NCBI GenBank assembly: GCA_021399445.1
Contig: JAJTUQ010000005.1
Span: 806,001 to 870,000 of the forward strand
Direction of reading: 5' to 3'
From: Xylogone sp. PMI_703
Taxonomy: Eukaryota > Ascomycota > Leotiomycetes
Length of the DNA stretch: 64,000 bases
Under the pieces are notes generated by a model, which was given only the letters and a program-made list of their open reading frames with translations, was not told the origin of the DNA and did no database searches. A program made the translations under genes and the position numbers. Of the stretch, positions 46,012 through 57,761 are shown piece by piece. How positions within the stretch are numbered: position 1 is the stretch's first letter; each line of letters starts with the position of its first letter.

Positions 46012-47114
46012 ATGTCTTCCTCGTCCTCCACGCCGAGTAGCGCGGCAGCCAACCCTCTGGCCGATAAATTCGCCAAACTCCCTCATCTTCCCGAATCACG
46101 AGAGCAGTTAAAGGAGGAATTAAAAGAAGAAGCCGCCGAGGTTGCTCAGAAATCTCTCTCGGGCTTGCGAAGTCTGGTCGCTGGTGGATTCGGTGGTGTG
46201 TGTGCGGTAATTGTCGGCCACCCCTTTGACCTGGTCAAAGTACGATTACAGACCGCCGAGCGGGGTGTCTATTCCAGCGCGATAGACGTAGTGAGGAAGA
46301 GTGTTGCCAAGGATGGACTCGCAAGGGGACTATATGCCGGTGTGAGTGCGCCGCTGGTTGGCGTCACTCCTATGTGTATGTTCCTGCTTCTTGAATGTCC
46401 ATTTCTCCACGGATGACTACTAACACAAAGGATGATATTCTAGTTGCCGTGTCTTTCTGGGGTTATGATGTTGGGAAGAGTCTTGTTCGCACCTTTTCCA
46501 CGGTCCACGATAACCAGTTATCTGTTGCTCAAGTCTCGGCCGCTGGGTTCTTCTCAGCCATACCTATGACGCTCATCACCGCCCCATTCGAGCGAGTCAA
46601 GGTGCTCCTTCAGATTCAAGGTACCAAGCAGCTCGCTCCAGGCGAGAAACCAAAGTACAGCGGTGGTCTAGATGTCGTTCGACAGCTTTACAAAGAGGGT
46701 GGTATTCGATCTGTGTACCGAGGTTCTTTTGCAACCCTTGCTCGAGATGGTCCTGGCTCTGCTGCTTACTTTGCAACCTACGAGGTGATTAAGAGGAAAC
46801 TCACGCCTGTGGATCCAACTACCGGGAAACCCAGCGGTGACTTGAGTCTCATGGCTATCACGACTGCCGGTGCGGCTGCTGGTGTTGCCATGTGGATCCC
46901 AGTGTTCCCCGTAGACACGGTGAAGAGCAGACTACAAACGATGGAGGGTAATCCAACACTGGGCGGTGTGATCAATGGGCTCTACAAGTCTGGTGGTATC
47001 AAGGCATTCTTCCCTGGACTGGGACCTGCTTTGGCAAGAGCAGTCCCTGCCAACGCAGCTACGTTCCTAGGTGTGGAATTGGCGCACAAAGCCATGAACA
47101 AGATGTTTGACTGA
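46012..47114 (+). CDS. CRC1: mitochondrial carnitine/acylcarnitine carrier
   Basis: Exons 46012-46375 and 46444-47114 encode 344 aa. Three mitochondrial-carrier repeats are visible, each with the P-x-D/E-x-x-K/R-x-x-K/R-x-x-Q/R type signature: HPFDLVKVRLQTAE, APFERVKVLLQIQG and FPVDTVKSRLQTMEGN. The second repeat carries the ERVK form and the tail AATFLGVELAHKAMNK, as in the carnitine/acylcarnitine carrier group (Crc1 and the Aspergillus AcuH type). It exchanges acylcarnitines for carnitine across the inner membrane and is needed for growth on fatty acids or acetate. The N-terminal ~50 residues are an acidic, Ser-rich extension. The intron acceptor TTCTAG restores PM-FAVSF. Confidence 0.93.
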
Positions 47115-49283
47115 GAGATGACATGGCGATATGCATGCATGCATGCAAGAAGAACTGGAGGCCACACGGCCGAGATTACATTAGCTTATGTCGAGGAGCG
47201 CACACACGCAGAGTACGTGCTGCTCCTCCGCTGTACTTGTAGGTAGAAGGAGAGATCTTTTACGCTATTCGGGAAGGAACCTAGCTTTGAGGCATAAAAC
47301 TCTAGAGAGGAGTTGGGCGCATATAGATACACCACATGACGCAACGCAACAAGCAGTGTCTCTTTGTGTACAAAATAAATTTGTTGCACATCTTGTTCAA
47401 ACCTGCTTTTCCACGTCTGAAACAAAAATGTTCCTGTGCCAAGCGATCTCAACCATGGGAGCCCACTGAGGTCCAAGTCGATCACATGCGATACCCAAAA
47501 ACCTGCCATCTGCGCCTTAGTTTAGCCCATTATGTCAACATCCCGCTGTCCGTGTAGCCAATGACTATCTAACCAAACTGAATACAGCTATATCGTATTG
47601 GTATTGGATAAATACAAATCCGATTACACTTTCTTTTGGAATCCCTTCAGTCCGCACCAACCATTTTGCAAGTGACACGCCTTCGGTGAAGTGGAGACTT
47701 CCTAATCCGGGGAGGGGTTGATCATGCCCCTGGTCCGTGGTCCCGGCGCTAGAAGCTGCCCCTCCGTTTAGTTCCAGAACATCGCATTGCACCTGATTTA
47801 CCATTTTTGTTAGCATCCAGTGAATTACCAGTGGAGTTATTCACCAACATGCTATGAGAAGTTGGAGAGGAAGTATATGTTCGTTCTCTGTTATTCTCTT
47901 GTAGATCATTCATTCATTCACTCATATGGTACATTTCATTTTGAATCTCTATGTCTTCCAAGTGAGTTATTCTCTTAACACTCCAAGTGAATAGCATCCC
48001 GTAGGTTATAAATACTTCCATCTTCTCCCCCATTTCTACTCTTTTTTCTCTTTTTCATTCATACACACCAGCACTTTTCTTCAGCCATGGGTAGGAAAAT
48101 CTAGCTGGAAATTTGAGTGGGTTGGTCCGTCTCTTTATCGCTTCTGCGAATTTGCATCTACCACCCAGTGATGACTGGGCAGCGTGGCTGCTCAGATTTG
48201 AGCGGCATCGTTAGAACCAGGCACGGCATTTTGATAATCAATATGGTTTATCATCCTGATTTTAGAGCAAGTATCTCCATAGGTCAAGAAGAGAGTCGAG
48301 TTAGCCCGTGGGTACATATTTCTGATGTCTCCTGGGCACCTTCAAACCCTGGGTCAAATACATGCTATGGTGTGAAGCCTGCAAAGCTGCCAAAGGACAG
48401 TGTCGAGAATTGCTTATTAGCTGTTTAGTGTCTAAGACACATGGATTGGGAGTTCAACACACACGTTGTGTGTGACTCAGCCAGGGTCGTGGTTGTGCTG
48501 ATCCAAGGCCATCTTTCTCCTGCCAGCAGACGGCATTCTTCCCAGTATTCGCTCTCTAACAGGAAGGTGATTTCTGGTCTGTAAGATAATCAGTTCCCAT
48601 GCAGACTCTAGACCAGCTCGCCAGATACTCCTCCTGGCATACTCACAACTCTAGCCGGAGGTCAACGGAAGCACGATAGTCTTATTGCTGGTAATAAGAC
48701 CACCGCTGCTAGTGCAAAGCTCAATAATAGCACCCAATCAATCGGAGCCCAACAAGATGAAGATGTCCATCAAAGCTAGCCTCCACGATCCTGAGGAGAT
48801 GAAGCTCGTGCTCTTAGCTCTCTTGCCGACATAGGATTAGGTGTTGCAGGAGAACCGGAACAAGTTAAGAGCTGAGATTCTAGAAAAAGCTCAAAGAGCC
48901 ATACAGCAGGCTGTAGATCAATGGAGGCGCTACTTGTGAGCTGACAGACTCCTGTTGCAGAGACGGAATCCGACTGAGACAGCCAGCAAAAAGCGAAAGG
49001 CCGACGAGAAGTCTTCTAGGATCGGTAGCCCGACTTATTCGGAGACTCACCTGAATATTGAGACGAATCGCAATGATCTGATGAGCACTACCTTTCAATG
49101 CTTCGATTACGAAAGATATACAGATCTTACAACTCGAGCCGAGCATTATTCAGAACGGAGGGCCGCTAGGTGAGAGAGATTTCTCAGTTACTGCTGTAGA
49201 CCTTCGCCCGTACGCAGTTAGGATTTGGAGGTCGATTTTGAGACAATCTCTTCGTGGTCCCACGGGCTTAGCAATAGAATGGT
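47115..49283. other. 2.2 kb region without an intact gene
   Basis: Left part: presumed 3' UTR of the carrier. At about 48750-49170 an interrupted open frame (LRAEILEKAQRAIQQAVDQW and neighbouring pieces separated by stops) suggests decayed coding DNA, possibly part of the same relic as the helicase fragment to its right. No intact gene, tRNA or terminal repeat is visible. Confidence 0.4.
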
Positions 49284-49718
49284 ATGCATTATATTGTATT
49301 ATTCAAATCTCACCTCGACTGGGTCACACTAACATCAGAATCAATAAACAACCTATTGATCCATCATCCCCAACCAGCATTCAACTATAAGCATTTCATT
49401 GCTGGAGAGTTTATCTTCGGAGATCCTCAAATATATGACAGAAAGATCTCACGGTGGGCGAAAATCAAAGGTTTCAATCATCCTTGATTGTTGAGAGTTT
49501 CGAAATTCTCAACACTAATAATGGGTACAGCTTGTACCTCAACACCATCATCAACCTACATCCTATTCGAGCCTGACGGGACTATAAAGAGTCAACGACG
49601 AGCATTTGGTCGCATCCACCGAGTAAACGTAAAGAAGCAAACCCATTTGTTTTTATTATATGATCCTATGAACAGTACAGAAAGTGGAATCATCCACCGC
49701 CAGCAGAAGCCGAAGTAG
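49284..49718 (+). pseudogene. decayed SNF2-type helicase C-terminal fragment
   Basis: Two short open frames separated by a stop codon near 49487. The second encodes YILFEPDGTIKSQRRAFGRI, then HRVNVKKQTHLFLLYDPM, the pattern of motif VI and the following strand in large fungal SNF2-like helicases (normally A-x-x-R-x-H-R-x-x-Q). The first gives FNYKHFIAGEF and similar pieces upstream. The canonical RIGQ-type glutamine is replaced and the upstream ATPase domain is missing, so this is a relic, not a gene. Such helicase fragments are common in repeat-rich parts of Pezizomycotina genomes. Confidence 0.5.
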
Positions 49719-49868
49719 ATGAGAGACGAAGTATTTGATCTCACAAAATGCTGCAGCTGCAGCAGCTCGTCTACGAGAAGGAAAGGCTGTAATAATCAGC
49801 AATAAAGATGTCTCTGACTATCTTTATGAAGCATGATCAGGTCTAGTTTTACAATAGATTATGATTTC

Positions 49869-49926
49869 AGTTGGAGTAGAGCTTTAATTTGAGTTGGAGT
49901 AGAGTTTATGATTCAGTTGGAGTAGA
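49869..49926 (+). repeat. three spaced copies of AGTTGGAGTAGA
   Basis: The 12-mer AGTTGGAGTAGA occurs at 49869-49880, near 49892-49903 and at 49915-49926, spaced about 23 bp. It follows the helicase relic and may be a remnant tandem repeat. Confidence 0.6.
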
Positions 49927-50221
49927 ACTAGAATTGGAACGGAGGATGATAAAATCCTAGTATCAATTGACTATCCTACCTAGTGTTACAAAAGAGCCAG
50001 CAAATGAAATAAACCGATTGGCAAAAGCTAACGCTTTCTTTGCATCCTAATATCTTATCACACCCGTAGCGCCAATTATCCCTCAAAATACTAGAATCAG
50101 GCACAGCTTTTATCAATTAAAGCTAGCCGTGCCTAATGCTTATCATGATCAAAGGTGAGATTCAGAGCCAATCCCAAGATCTTCTTTGCCTTCTATCTGA
50201 AGAAATCATAGAGCAAATCCC
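49927..50221. other. spacer before membrane-protein gene
   Basis: AT-rich sequence with no feature recognised; presumed 3' UTR of the minus-strand membrane-protein gene. Confidence 0.35.
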
Positions 50222-51398
50222 TTAGACTTGTGGGATTCCCACGTTCGCATTTCCATTCTTGACAGCTTCTGCGTACTTATTCAAATTCTCCACTCCCAGG
50301 GCAGCGACAGCAGTGGCTATTGCAAGAATGCTGAAGAACAAGGCAAAGGCGATCTGAATAGCGACAACCTTGAGGTATGCCTTGACAAGTCTAACTCGGG
50401 AGCTCCAGGTGAAAGTCCTCCAGGCATCAGCCATGCCCAAGACGCCGCTTCCACCAGCAAGAGTAGAGACAACCTTGCCATCAAAAGATCGATCAAATGG
50501 GACAACGGGCTGTTCTTCTTGGGAGAGAAGAGAGGCTTGCACACGAGTCAAACTGACCTTTGCAGGAATGACGAGTACGAATTGGAGGAAAAGAGAGAGA
50601 AAAGCGACACCAAATATCTTCAACATGACGATGGATCGATCGTCGCAGTTCATGCTTTCCAATCCAGTCTTGGGAATAGTCTCGGTAATATTAGATAGAA
50701 GCATCATCGGAACGAAAACAGCGACCTGTTGCACAGTCATAGAGATGGCAGTTGGACGAGCGATCTTCTTCCATGTTCCCAACGGCGCGAAACGCTTATA
50801 CCATCTCTTTCCGGGCTCAGTGATGGCGATGTGTGTCCAAAGGAGAGGGAGATGAGATGCGATGGTTGTTGCAAGGATAGGTGCGACAAAAGGGCGGAAT
50901 GGGAGAATGTTGAAAGCTCCGATGGCCTGAGAGAGATGGGCTATAACGATGTTTGCCAGAGTATCGACACCAATTCCACGTAAGTGAGGACGACGGCCAC
51001 AATGAGCACGGAGATGATTAAGAGTGGTACGGAAGTTGTAGGTAACAGGCCTCGGCTTCGCGACAGTCTCGGGCTCGATAGCCTGTCCAGAGATCTTCTT
51101 ATCGGTACCCAGCTCAAGAGAGTCAGAGGTGTCTAGAGTTTCATATTGAGCCGCATCTGGGTCCTCGACCATAATAAGGGTCGGGATGAGTTTGCCAAAG
51201 GTGTAGTGGACCTGGAGATGATCTTGTGAGTGAAGTGAAGGTCAGATTGATGCAAGGAATTCTTACCATAATCGTCGTCACCAAATAGGTAATTCCAAGA
51301 ACTACAAGTACCACAGCTGCCCAAGCTGGCCACTCGATTTGAGTGTCCTGATGTATCTGCGTGCCTCGTCGGACGAGGGCGCCTACGGTGTCCATCAT
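50222..51398 (-). CDS. multipass membrane protein of unknown function
   Basis: Exons 51267-51398 and 50222-51211 encode 373 aa. An N-terminal membrane helix (AAVVLVVLGITYLVTTIM) precedes VHYTFGKLIPTLIMVEDP. After a polar stretch, about four further hydrophobic segments follow: IVIAHLSQAIGAFNILPF, VAVFVPMMLLSNI, FGVAFLSLFLQFVLVIP and IQIAFALFFSILAIATAVAA. A conserved-looking loop reads LWTHIAITEPGKRWYKRF. No transporter signature or catalytic motif is recognised; it is not a mitochondrial carrier, as no PxDxxK motif is present. Similar unnamed proteins exist in filamentous fungi, as far as I recall. The region to its right is repeat-like, so the gene sits at the edge of a gene-poor island. Confidence 0.75.
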
Positions 51399-52916
51399 GT
51401 TGACTAGTGGATCACCTGAACTAAGTGCTCAAACTTTGAAATAGGAAACAAGGAAACAAACGATGGACGAAAGTTGAGTTGTAAAGATGAAATCAGATAC
51501 GGTAAAAAATACGCTTGTTGAAGAAGAAGGAAGAGGCTGTTTGGTTTAAGGTTATGCGTGAAGGGGCAAAAGTATGGGATATAGGAAGGCACGGAAGTAA
51601 GCGGGGGAAACGTCACGCCGTCGTTGGTCCCTGCTCGCAGGCACAACAGGCAGAATCACGCGTACTCAGCCTCCACCTATCCCCCTTTAGTCCTAGCGTT
51701 GCACAGGAGTTGGTGGCGTTGATGTGAAGCAGCACCTGGTGGCCAGATTAAAGTACGAGCTGGCTACGGTAGGCCATGCACTTAAAACTATCTTAGGTTC
51801 TTCAAGAATATCTATTTTTTTATTTAACGCAAAACGTATATCAAAGAGAGCTAGCTGATCAGCATTGACTTTATCGCAGTTATATTTCCTTCCATGGAGT
51901 ATCTGGCCGTTGAGTCCGGTGTAAAGGTGCAGCCTACTATAAGTGGTTCGCATTGATTTGACCACTAGGTGAGCAGATGTGTGGCGCTAAGACGTATCAC
52001 ATTAGATGTTTTCGGTTCAACTCGCGTCGTCATCCTGTTGCTATGTACGCGTATTATTACAGCACACTCTCCTACCTAAATGTACGTCACAGGGTCTTTA
52101 TGGCGGCATGGGTGTACGGCCAATCGAAACCGAGAGAACCTTCTAGTAAGACCAAATCGGGATGCCGCCCTGCGGACCCACTGACGTACATTTAGGGGAT
52201 CGGAGTGTACAAGTATGTTTGCTGCTGTGCCATAATAACTGGCTGTATTTACGTACCGTGCTGCGTGCGGTATGGCTCACTATTGATGCTCCCATCAAAC
52301 CCGATGTGTTGTGCGACTACCAGACACAGCAGTGTGTGGTATAGGGCGTGATATAACTGCATCTATTTCCTCTTGGTTAAATATCGAATAATACTCTGTA
52401 TACCGTTTGTCTTTCCCAATAATCTCCATCACACGCTTCATTCAGCCCGATTTACCTCCCCAGAGACGATATTCTTGGATTGGGAGGTATAACGCTATCC
52501 CAACGATCTTAACTTGCTAGGATATAACTGCCAGCCCCGTACGCAAAAGCGGATATTCTCACGGCTGGACCATTATGCGGCTCTGTTGTGATCCAAGTAA
52601 TGTTATCATGCTCTGATAGGAGCCCGGCGGCTAAAGTTCACTATTCTGGCGGGCAATACAGACTATCAAGTCCTGCAGCTGCAATATCTCTTGTTGATGC
52701 GCCGTGGTTTATTGCAATTGGTCACACAACCAACAACGTCAATGTAACCACCATGGCCTGAGGTTGTGTCCAATCCCAACTTAGCTTTCCTCCCTTGCCA
52801 GTCTCTCTTTCAGCCCGCACGTCTGCCCTGCCATCTGCCACATAATATTTATTGGGCCAGTTTGTGTTTTGTTGAAAATATCTCAATATTCCAACAGTAG
52901 AAGCATCGTATTGTCA
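51399..52916. other. 1.5 kb gene-free region with palindromic element
   Basis: No intact gene. It contains the MITE-like inverted repeat at 52052-52238. The remaining sequence is AT-rich, with short open frames only. Confidence 0.45.
52052..52238. mobile_element. MITE-like palindromic element
   Basis: A long imperfect inverted repeat without coding capacity. Its core is a perfect 15-bp pair: CCTAAATGTACGTCA at 52075-52089 and TGACGTACATTTAGG at 52182-52196. Inner matches include GGCGGCAT (52102-52109) with ATGCCGCC (52162-52169); outer matches include ACACTC (52064-52069) with GAGTGT (52204-52209) and TATTATTA-type ends near 52052 and 52235. The arms flank a spacer of about 50 bp. This is the shape of a miniature inverted-repeat transposable element. 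Clear target-site duplications could not be assigned by eye. Confidence 0.55.
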
Positions 52917-54688
52917 TCAGCCTCCGCCAACAGGCCTGGCAATACCACTTAGATTGACGATACCTCCAACACCTCCTTTTCTCTCTTGCATAACCCACCC
53001 GGGCACCTCCACGTCTCTGCCTTCTCTCTCTGCCTTATTCCGAACTACCTCCCACACAGCTGGAAATCCAGCATTCAGTGGCCCACCCCTTTGTTTAGCT
53101 CCTAAGATAGCAAACTTTCCCTGGCCATGGCTAACAAAGCCATGTAGAAATCCTTGTTGAGCTAGACTAGCCACGATAGCCTCAACTTCGACTAAGTCTG
53201 GCATTTGATTTCCAAATATTATGCCTTGGCTCACGGAGAGCTTCTTAGGCACCGTAGGAGGGATCAACTCCGGAGGCTTCATGAATAGAGTGTTCATGTG
53301 GGGTCTGCTTATTTTTGCAGGTTGTTGCCAGCCTTCGATCGTCTTCTGGCAGAACTGTGCCGCAGCAACTAAGTCTTGAAGATCCAGAGTGGGAGCTTTC
53401 CTAGAGTTGGGATCTGCTGGGAACTGATACGTCAAAAGGAAGACCCTTCGAGCCAATGACCGCCACACCAGGATTTCGCAGCGGTACAAGAGTGGTAATA
53501 AAATCCCCTTTTGGAAGAACCACTGCTCGTTTCCGGATTCTGGTCCTAAAGCACGCTTGAATGCGACTATGTCACCTCGTCGGATAGCCCTCGATACTGG
53601 TGCAAACTTGGTGAGTATTCCTGCAGATTCTGGACGCGACATGAGCGCCTTGGATGCAAAGCGGCCCAATATTAGGTTGGACGATATGAGATAGATGAGA
53701 ATGAGGCGGCGTTGGTTGGTGCATCGTGCGTGGCATTGGTTGTAGGCTGACTGGAGGCATAGCTGGGCACTATAGAAGTGGTTGTTAGAAAAATGAAACC
53801 GGCCCAGGTAGTAGAGGTAGGTCACGCGTTGGCTGGCGGGATACAGGGACAGCGGCGGAGAGTGCTGGGAGATATTGGTGAATAATTGGTTTGCAAGTCT
53901 CGTTTTCCGACACTGTTAAACAAAATTAGACTAGACACAAAAAACATATCCCATTCTAGATTAAAGCATACCTGGAAGAGTAACTTCAAAACTAAATTTG
54001 CAAAAGAGTATATTCCGACTTTCTTGTTCTCCGGTTTCCCATCTCTTCCAATACCGTTAATATTCGAACTTCTTTCCGTTAGGCACATTGTGAATGCTCT
54101 CTGAATACATTCTGCCGTTCCTTCAACTAATGTCTTCCTCGATTCTCCCGGGTCAGCACTCAGAACCTTCCGTAACCCACGCGTCAAATCCGGCCTCTTA
54201 TCAAGTGTCATAGCCAGTTTGGCGAGAGCGGAAGACAGTTGGATAGCAGTCGGCAGCACTATAATACCATATGAGGCATTCGACATCGCAGTTATACACG
54301 CGCTAGCTTTGCTGTTAATACACGGTTCTCAGCCTTCATTCCATCAGACCCGTACTCACTTCGTAAGCCCTGTTAACTGAGAATGTGTCTCCAAAAGATC
54401 ATCGAAATTGACATCTCTCCAAAACTCTAGATATTCCTTCATAAAGGCGACAAATCCTGGCCACACGTTTCCCTCATCGCTGCTGACATTGTCACTCTCA
54501 GGGAGCAGCTTGTTGATGTGTCTCTCAAGAGCATTGCCGTCGCGATATGATGCTTTGAGCTCCTGTCCAAGTTTGTAATATTGCTCCGGTAGCGGTGGCT
54601 CTACCCGTAGCCAATCTTGTAATTTCGAGGCATTCTTGCTTCGTAGGAAGCTCAGGATGGAAGCAAGGAACTCTTCGGTGATAGCCAT
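52917..54688 (-). CDS. CSN12: COP9 signalosome-associated PCI protein CSN12 (Thp1/PCID2 relative)
   Basis: Exons 54360-54688, 53972-54302 and 52917-53912 encode 551 aa. Joined blocks typical of CSN12 are FRDVNFDDLLETHSQLTG, NACITAMSNASYGIIVLP, AIQLSSALAKLAMTLDKRPD, the helical repeats RVTYLYYLGRFHFSNNHFYS and AQLCLQSAYNQC, then the PCI winged-helix region with LPLLYRCEILVWRSL and LVEVEAIVASLAQQGFLHGF. The protein is a PCI scaffold found with the COP9 signalosome in yeast and with the Thp3-Csn12 mRNA-related complex; it is related to the TREX-2 subunit Thp1/PCID2. The first-intron acceptor is CTAG|C, as the nearer AAAG would give an immediate stop. An orphan exon-like start lies divergent at 54772. 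Confidence 0.92.
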
Positions 54689-54817
54689 TGTTACATACTA
54701 AAAAGAAATTCGAGCACGCCGGAAACAATTAGATCCGTATGTAAATTTTAGATAGAAATCTCGACCGGAACATGTCGCAAATTGCTGTCCCAGTCACTGG
54801 AGTTGTGAAGCCGAAGA

Positions 54818-55364
54818 GTAAGTTGGTACTCGAATGCGATCATCGTGAAAGAGCTCGGGAGCTTTGATGTTCCTGACATTTACTAGCGCAAGGCTGCACC
54901 AATCTCAGCAAGGCTGCAGAATAGTGGTGCTAAGCTCAATAATTCAAAGTATATTAAGATGATCTTATAGAATCTATAAGCTCAAGATAAAGTTAGGCTT
55001 GAATAATAGCCATCGTATACGTTTTACCCAAAAAAATAACTTTGAAGATATCACTGGTGCTGCATGAAGCAACCCTCACCCTTACTGAAGGCTTGCTAAA
55101 TCCTTCGTACGCTTAGAGACACTGCGGAAAACCGAGGAATTCTCAAATTAATTTTATTTAGGGAGGACGAGTGGAATTTTAGAAGATACTCTTCATTTCT
55201 CTTTTCCTTACATACTTAAAACATCATCGCCGAACGCCAACGCTCCACCTAGTGACCAAGCCCATCTAAAGAATGCTATTAACACCATTAGATGCTTCAT
55301 GAATTCCTTTTTATATCTCGCTACCCAGTATCACATATCATGCTTAGTGAGACATCTGCACGAA
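54818..55364. other. 0.55 kb intergenic region
   Basis: AT-rich stretch to the left of the histidine-phosphatase stop codon. It follows a short COX9-like orphan exon at 54772-54817 and shows nothing else supportable. Confidence 0.35.
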
Positions 55365-57450
55365 TTAACTTGACTCATTAATTGTCCACCTTCTTTTATG
55401 TGAAATCTCTCTGGCAATTTCTCCCTCACCACCCAACCTAGGGGATAGCTTTGGAGATGCCCACAAACCTAATGGCGGAACGCGGTCACGGTCGCTGGTA
55501 TCTGATTCAGCACCTGTCGCAGGTGATGCATTTTTCGTATTCTCAGCTGACTCGGATTTGGTCGGGCTTTCATCACCGAAGTTCAAAATCATATCGTCAA
55601 TTGCCTCTTCATCTTCCTCTTGCTCTTCTGGCTTGCTGGCACTCCATAGTCCAAATGAGGGTTGCTTAGCCGGGATATACGATCGGGGGATAGAATTTTG
55701 GAGGTTTAGCGGGCGGCGTATGCTGCCGAAAGCACCAGATGAACTTAGAGACCTAGTCGTTTTACTAAAAGAGGTCACGTCGAGACCACCAACTGGAGCG
55801 AAGCGCTCTTTGAACAAACTATTTCCTCCAATCGATGGCGTCCTAGACGGGGTGGGGGTTGAATGACTACTTGAGGTCCGCAGGTGCTCCGTATTAGCGA
55901 CTAGCTTGACTTCATATTCATCCGGAAGGCTGAATGTCCTGGAAGAAGGTCGGGAGTGAACAGGACTTGAACCTTTAACTTTCGTATCAGCTTTTCTGAC
56001 AGCCATTGTGAGAGACGACATCCCGACATCTAGTAAAACAGGTTGGTTGGTCAGGGCCCCAATCAAAGCGTTACAACCAGCTCCATGAGTAACTAATATC
56101 AAAACAAGATCGGTATCTTCGTCACCATCCTCATCGGGCGGATTGCTATTTGCGGATATAGGGGTTCTTGTGACTAGCTTGGCTGGATCTTCAGCCGTGC
56201 TATACCAATGGATCATACTTTGGAGTCCGTTTCGAAATCTTTTATGCATTGAGCTCCATTCTTCTCCATATTCTCCACCAGTTCCCCAATTCTGAGGGTC
56301 CCTCATGCTATCCCATTGATAATCCACATCGACACAAGCATCCCTAGCATGAGCGACATAGCCCGCCGGAATTGGGTCGGAGTGTAAAAGAGCGTAGTGT
56401 GGCACTGGAGGTTGATATATGCTCTGATCCGTAACAACTGCTAGTGATGGCCTGGCACTACTAAAACGACTTGCTTGGCTACCAACACTGCTGAGACTAC
56501 TAGTGCGCTCTCGCGTTGGTAAAGCCTGTCCAATACTAGACATAGAAGGTAGCTGAGGCTCATCTTTATCGAATTGTGGCGAAGAAATCGGACTCTGCCA
56601 GCCTCCTGGAAATCCTACGTTGACGTTGGTACCTTGCCGTGTCTGTATTAAGTTGCTATAATCCTCACGGCGTAATAGATCTGCTTTGGCACCAGCTACC
56701 ATCATAATTGAACTCGGTGGAGGCGTGATCTGCTCAAAGTAGTCTGGAGTTAACCATTCGCCTAGAAAAGCGTCTACTCGAACTATTGATTTTTTTATTT
56801 CGCTCTTTTGCCGGGAACTTCCATTTGTATCATTCCGAACAGCCGCTAGTTTGGGAGAATCAGTAGCGGACTTTGGTAATATTCTGGGCGAAGAGTGTGC
56901 CTGTCCAGGTTTGCCCGCCAGGGAATTACTGGATGGCGTAGAATGTCCAGGTTTTGAGGCAAGTCCTGAACTTATTGCAATAGCGCTCTGGACACAGCGG
57001 AGAAAGGGGGAGGTATGGATAACAATTTTGTGTCGTCGCTTCCTCCTGTCTTTCCCGTCGTCCTTTGCAGGAACTTCATCTTCGCCTACAAGATCATCGT
57101 CGGTTTCTCGGCTCCGCAGGATGCTAGCAATTCTCGAGCCAAGCGCTCTTGATTGAGTCCACCCACCATAAGTGAGCGGGGGGTCATAGGGTGTTGGAGA
57201 CGTGATATGCCATTGCTTATCAGCAGCATCAAGTCGAGCGCCGTGTCTGTATTGTCAAAGTTAGAACATAGCTTGCGAAACGATATGGCGTCAAACTTGG
57301 CACCACCCTCACCCAACTGGGCAGGCGATGTACCAATCACCACAGCAGAAGGGCCGAGGTCAAAACTGAGAGATTGAAATCATCAAAGCCAAAGTGCAAA
57401 GGATAAGACACGTACCGGACAACAATTACCACAGCTGGAGGCCACCCCAT
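55365..57450 (-). CDS. histidine phosphatase (phosphoglycerate-mutase-like) family protein
   Basis: Exons 57416-57450 and 55365-57246 encode 638 aa; the intron is 169 nt with a TTCTAAC branch site. The start MGWPPAVVIVVR plus the next exon HGARLDAADKQWH rebuilds the RHG catalytic motif across the intron (residues 12-14). Downstream, YDPPLTYGGWTQSRALGSRI, VIHTSPFLRCVQSAIAISSG and the late VTHGAGCNALIGAL with a second catalytic histidine agree with the branch of the superfamily common in fungi. The C-terminal half is low-complexity Ser/Thr/Pro-rich, with RTFSLPDEYEV and EEQEEDEEAIDDMI, suggesting a regulatory tail. Substrate is unknown; small phosphoester or protein targets are both possible. 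It is divergent from GPI8, whose ATG is about 310 bp away. Confidence 0.87.
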
Positions 57451-57761
57451 TCTGTAATATGATGAGGTTTGTCGGCATCAAGCTCGCAAAGACAAAGCCT
57501 AAGGGACCATGGAGAAAACATGTCAAGGTCGGCATGCAGCATGGCACTTTCCCCCCAAGGGTTGAAGTGGGGCAACAGGGAACACTTGCATGTGATGATG
57601 TGCTGGTGCCTTACTAATTCACTGAGGCACGGACGCGTCGGATCAAGCAGTGGCCAGGGGCCGAAGGCGTTGCTTACTTGCAGTGCGGAGGGCGACTTCA
57701 ACAGACGCGGGCTCCCTCCCTCCCAAAGGCCTGCATTCTCTTTTCCTTCACATATTCAAAG

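Noticed and set aside
48117..48428. 103-codon plus-strand open frame
   Set aside because: No motif and located in a region with other broken frames; not supportable as a gene.
51693..51965. 90-codon minus-strand open frame
   Set aside because: No domain; lies in the repeat-like gap beside the MITE-like element.
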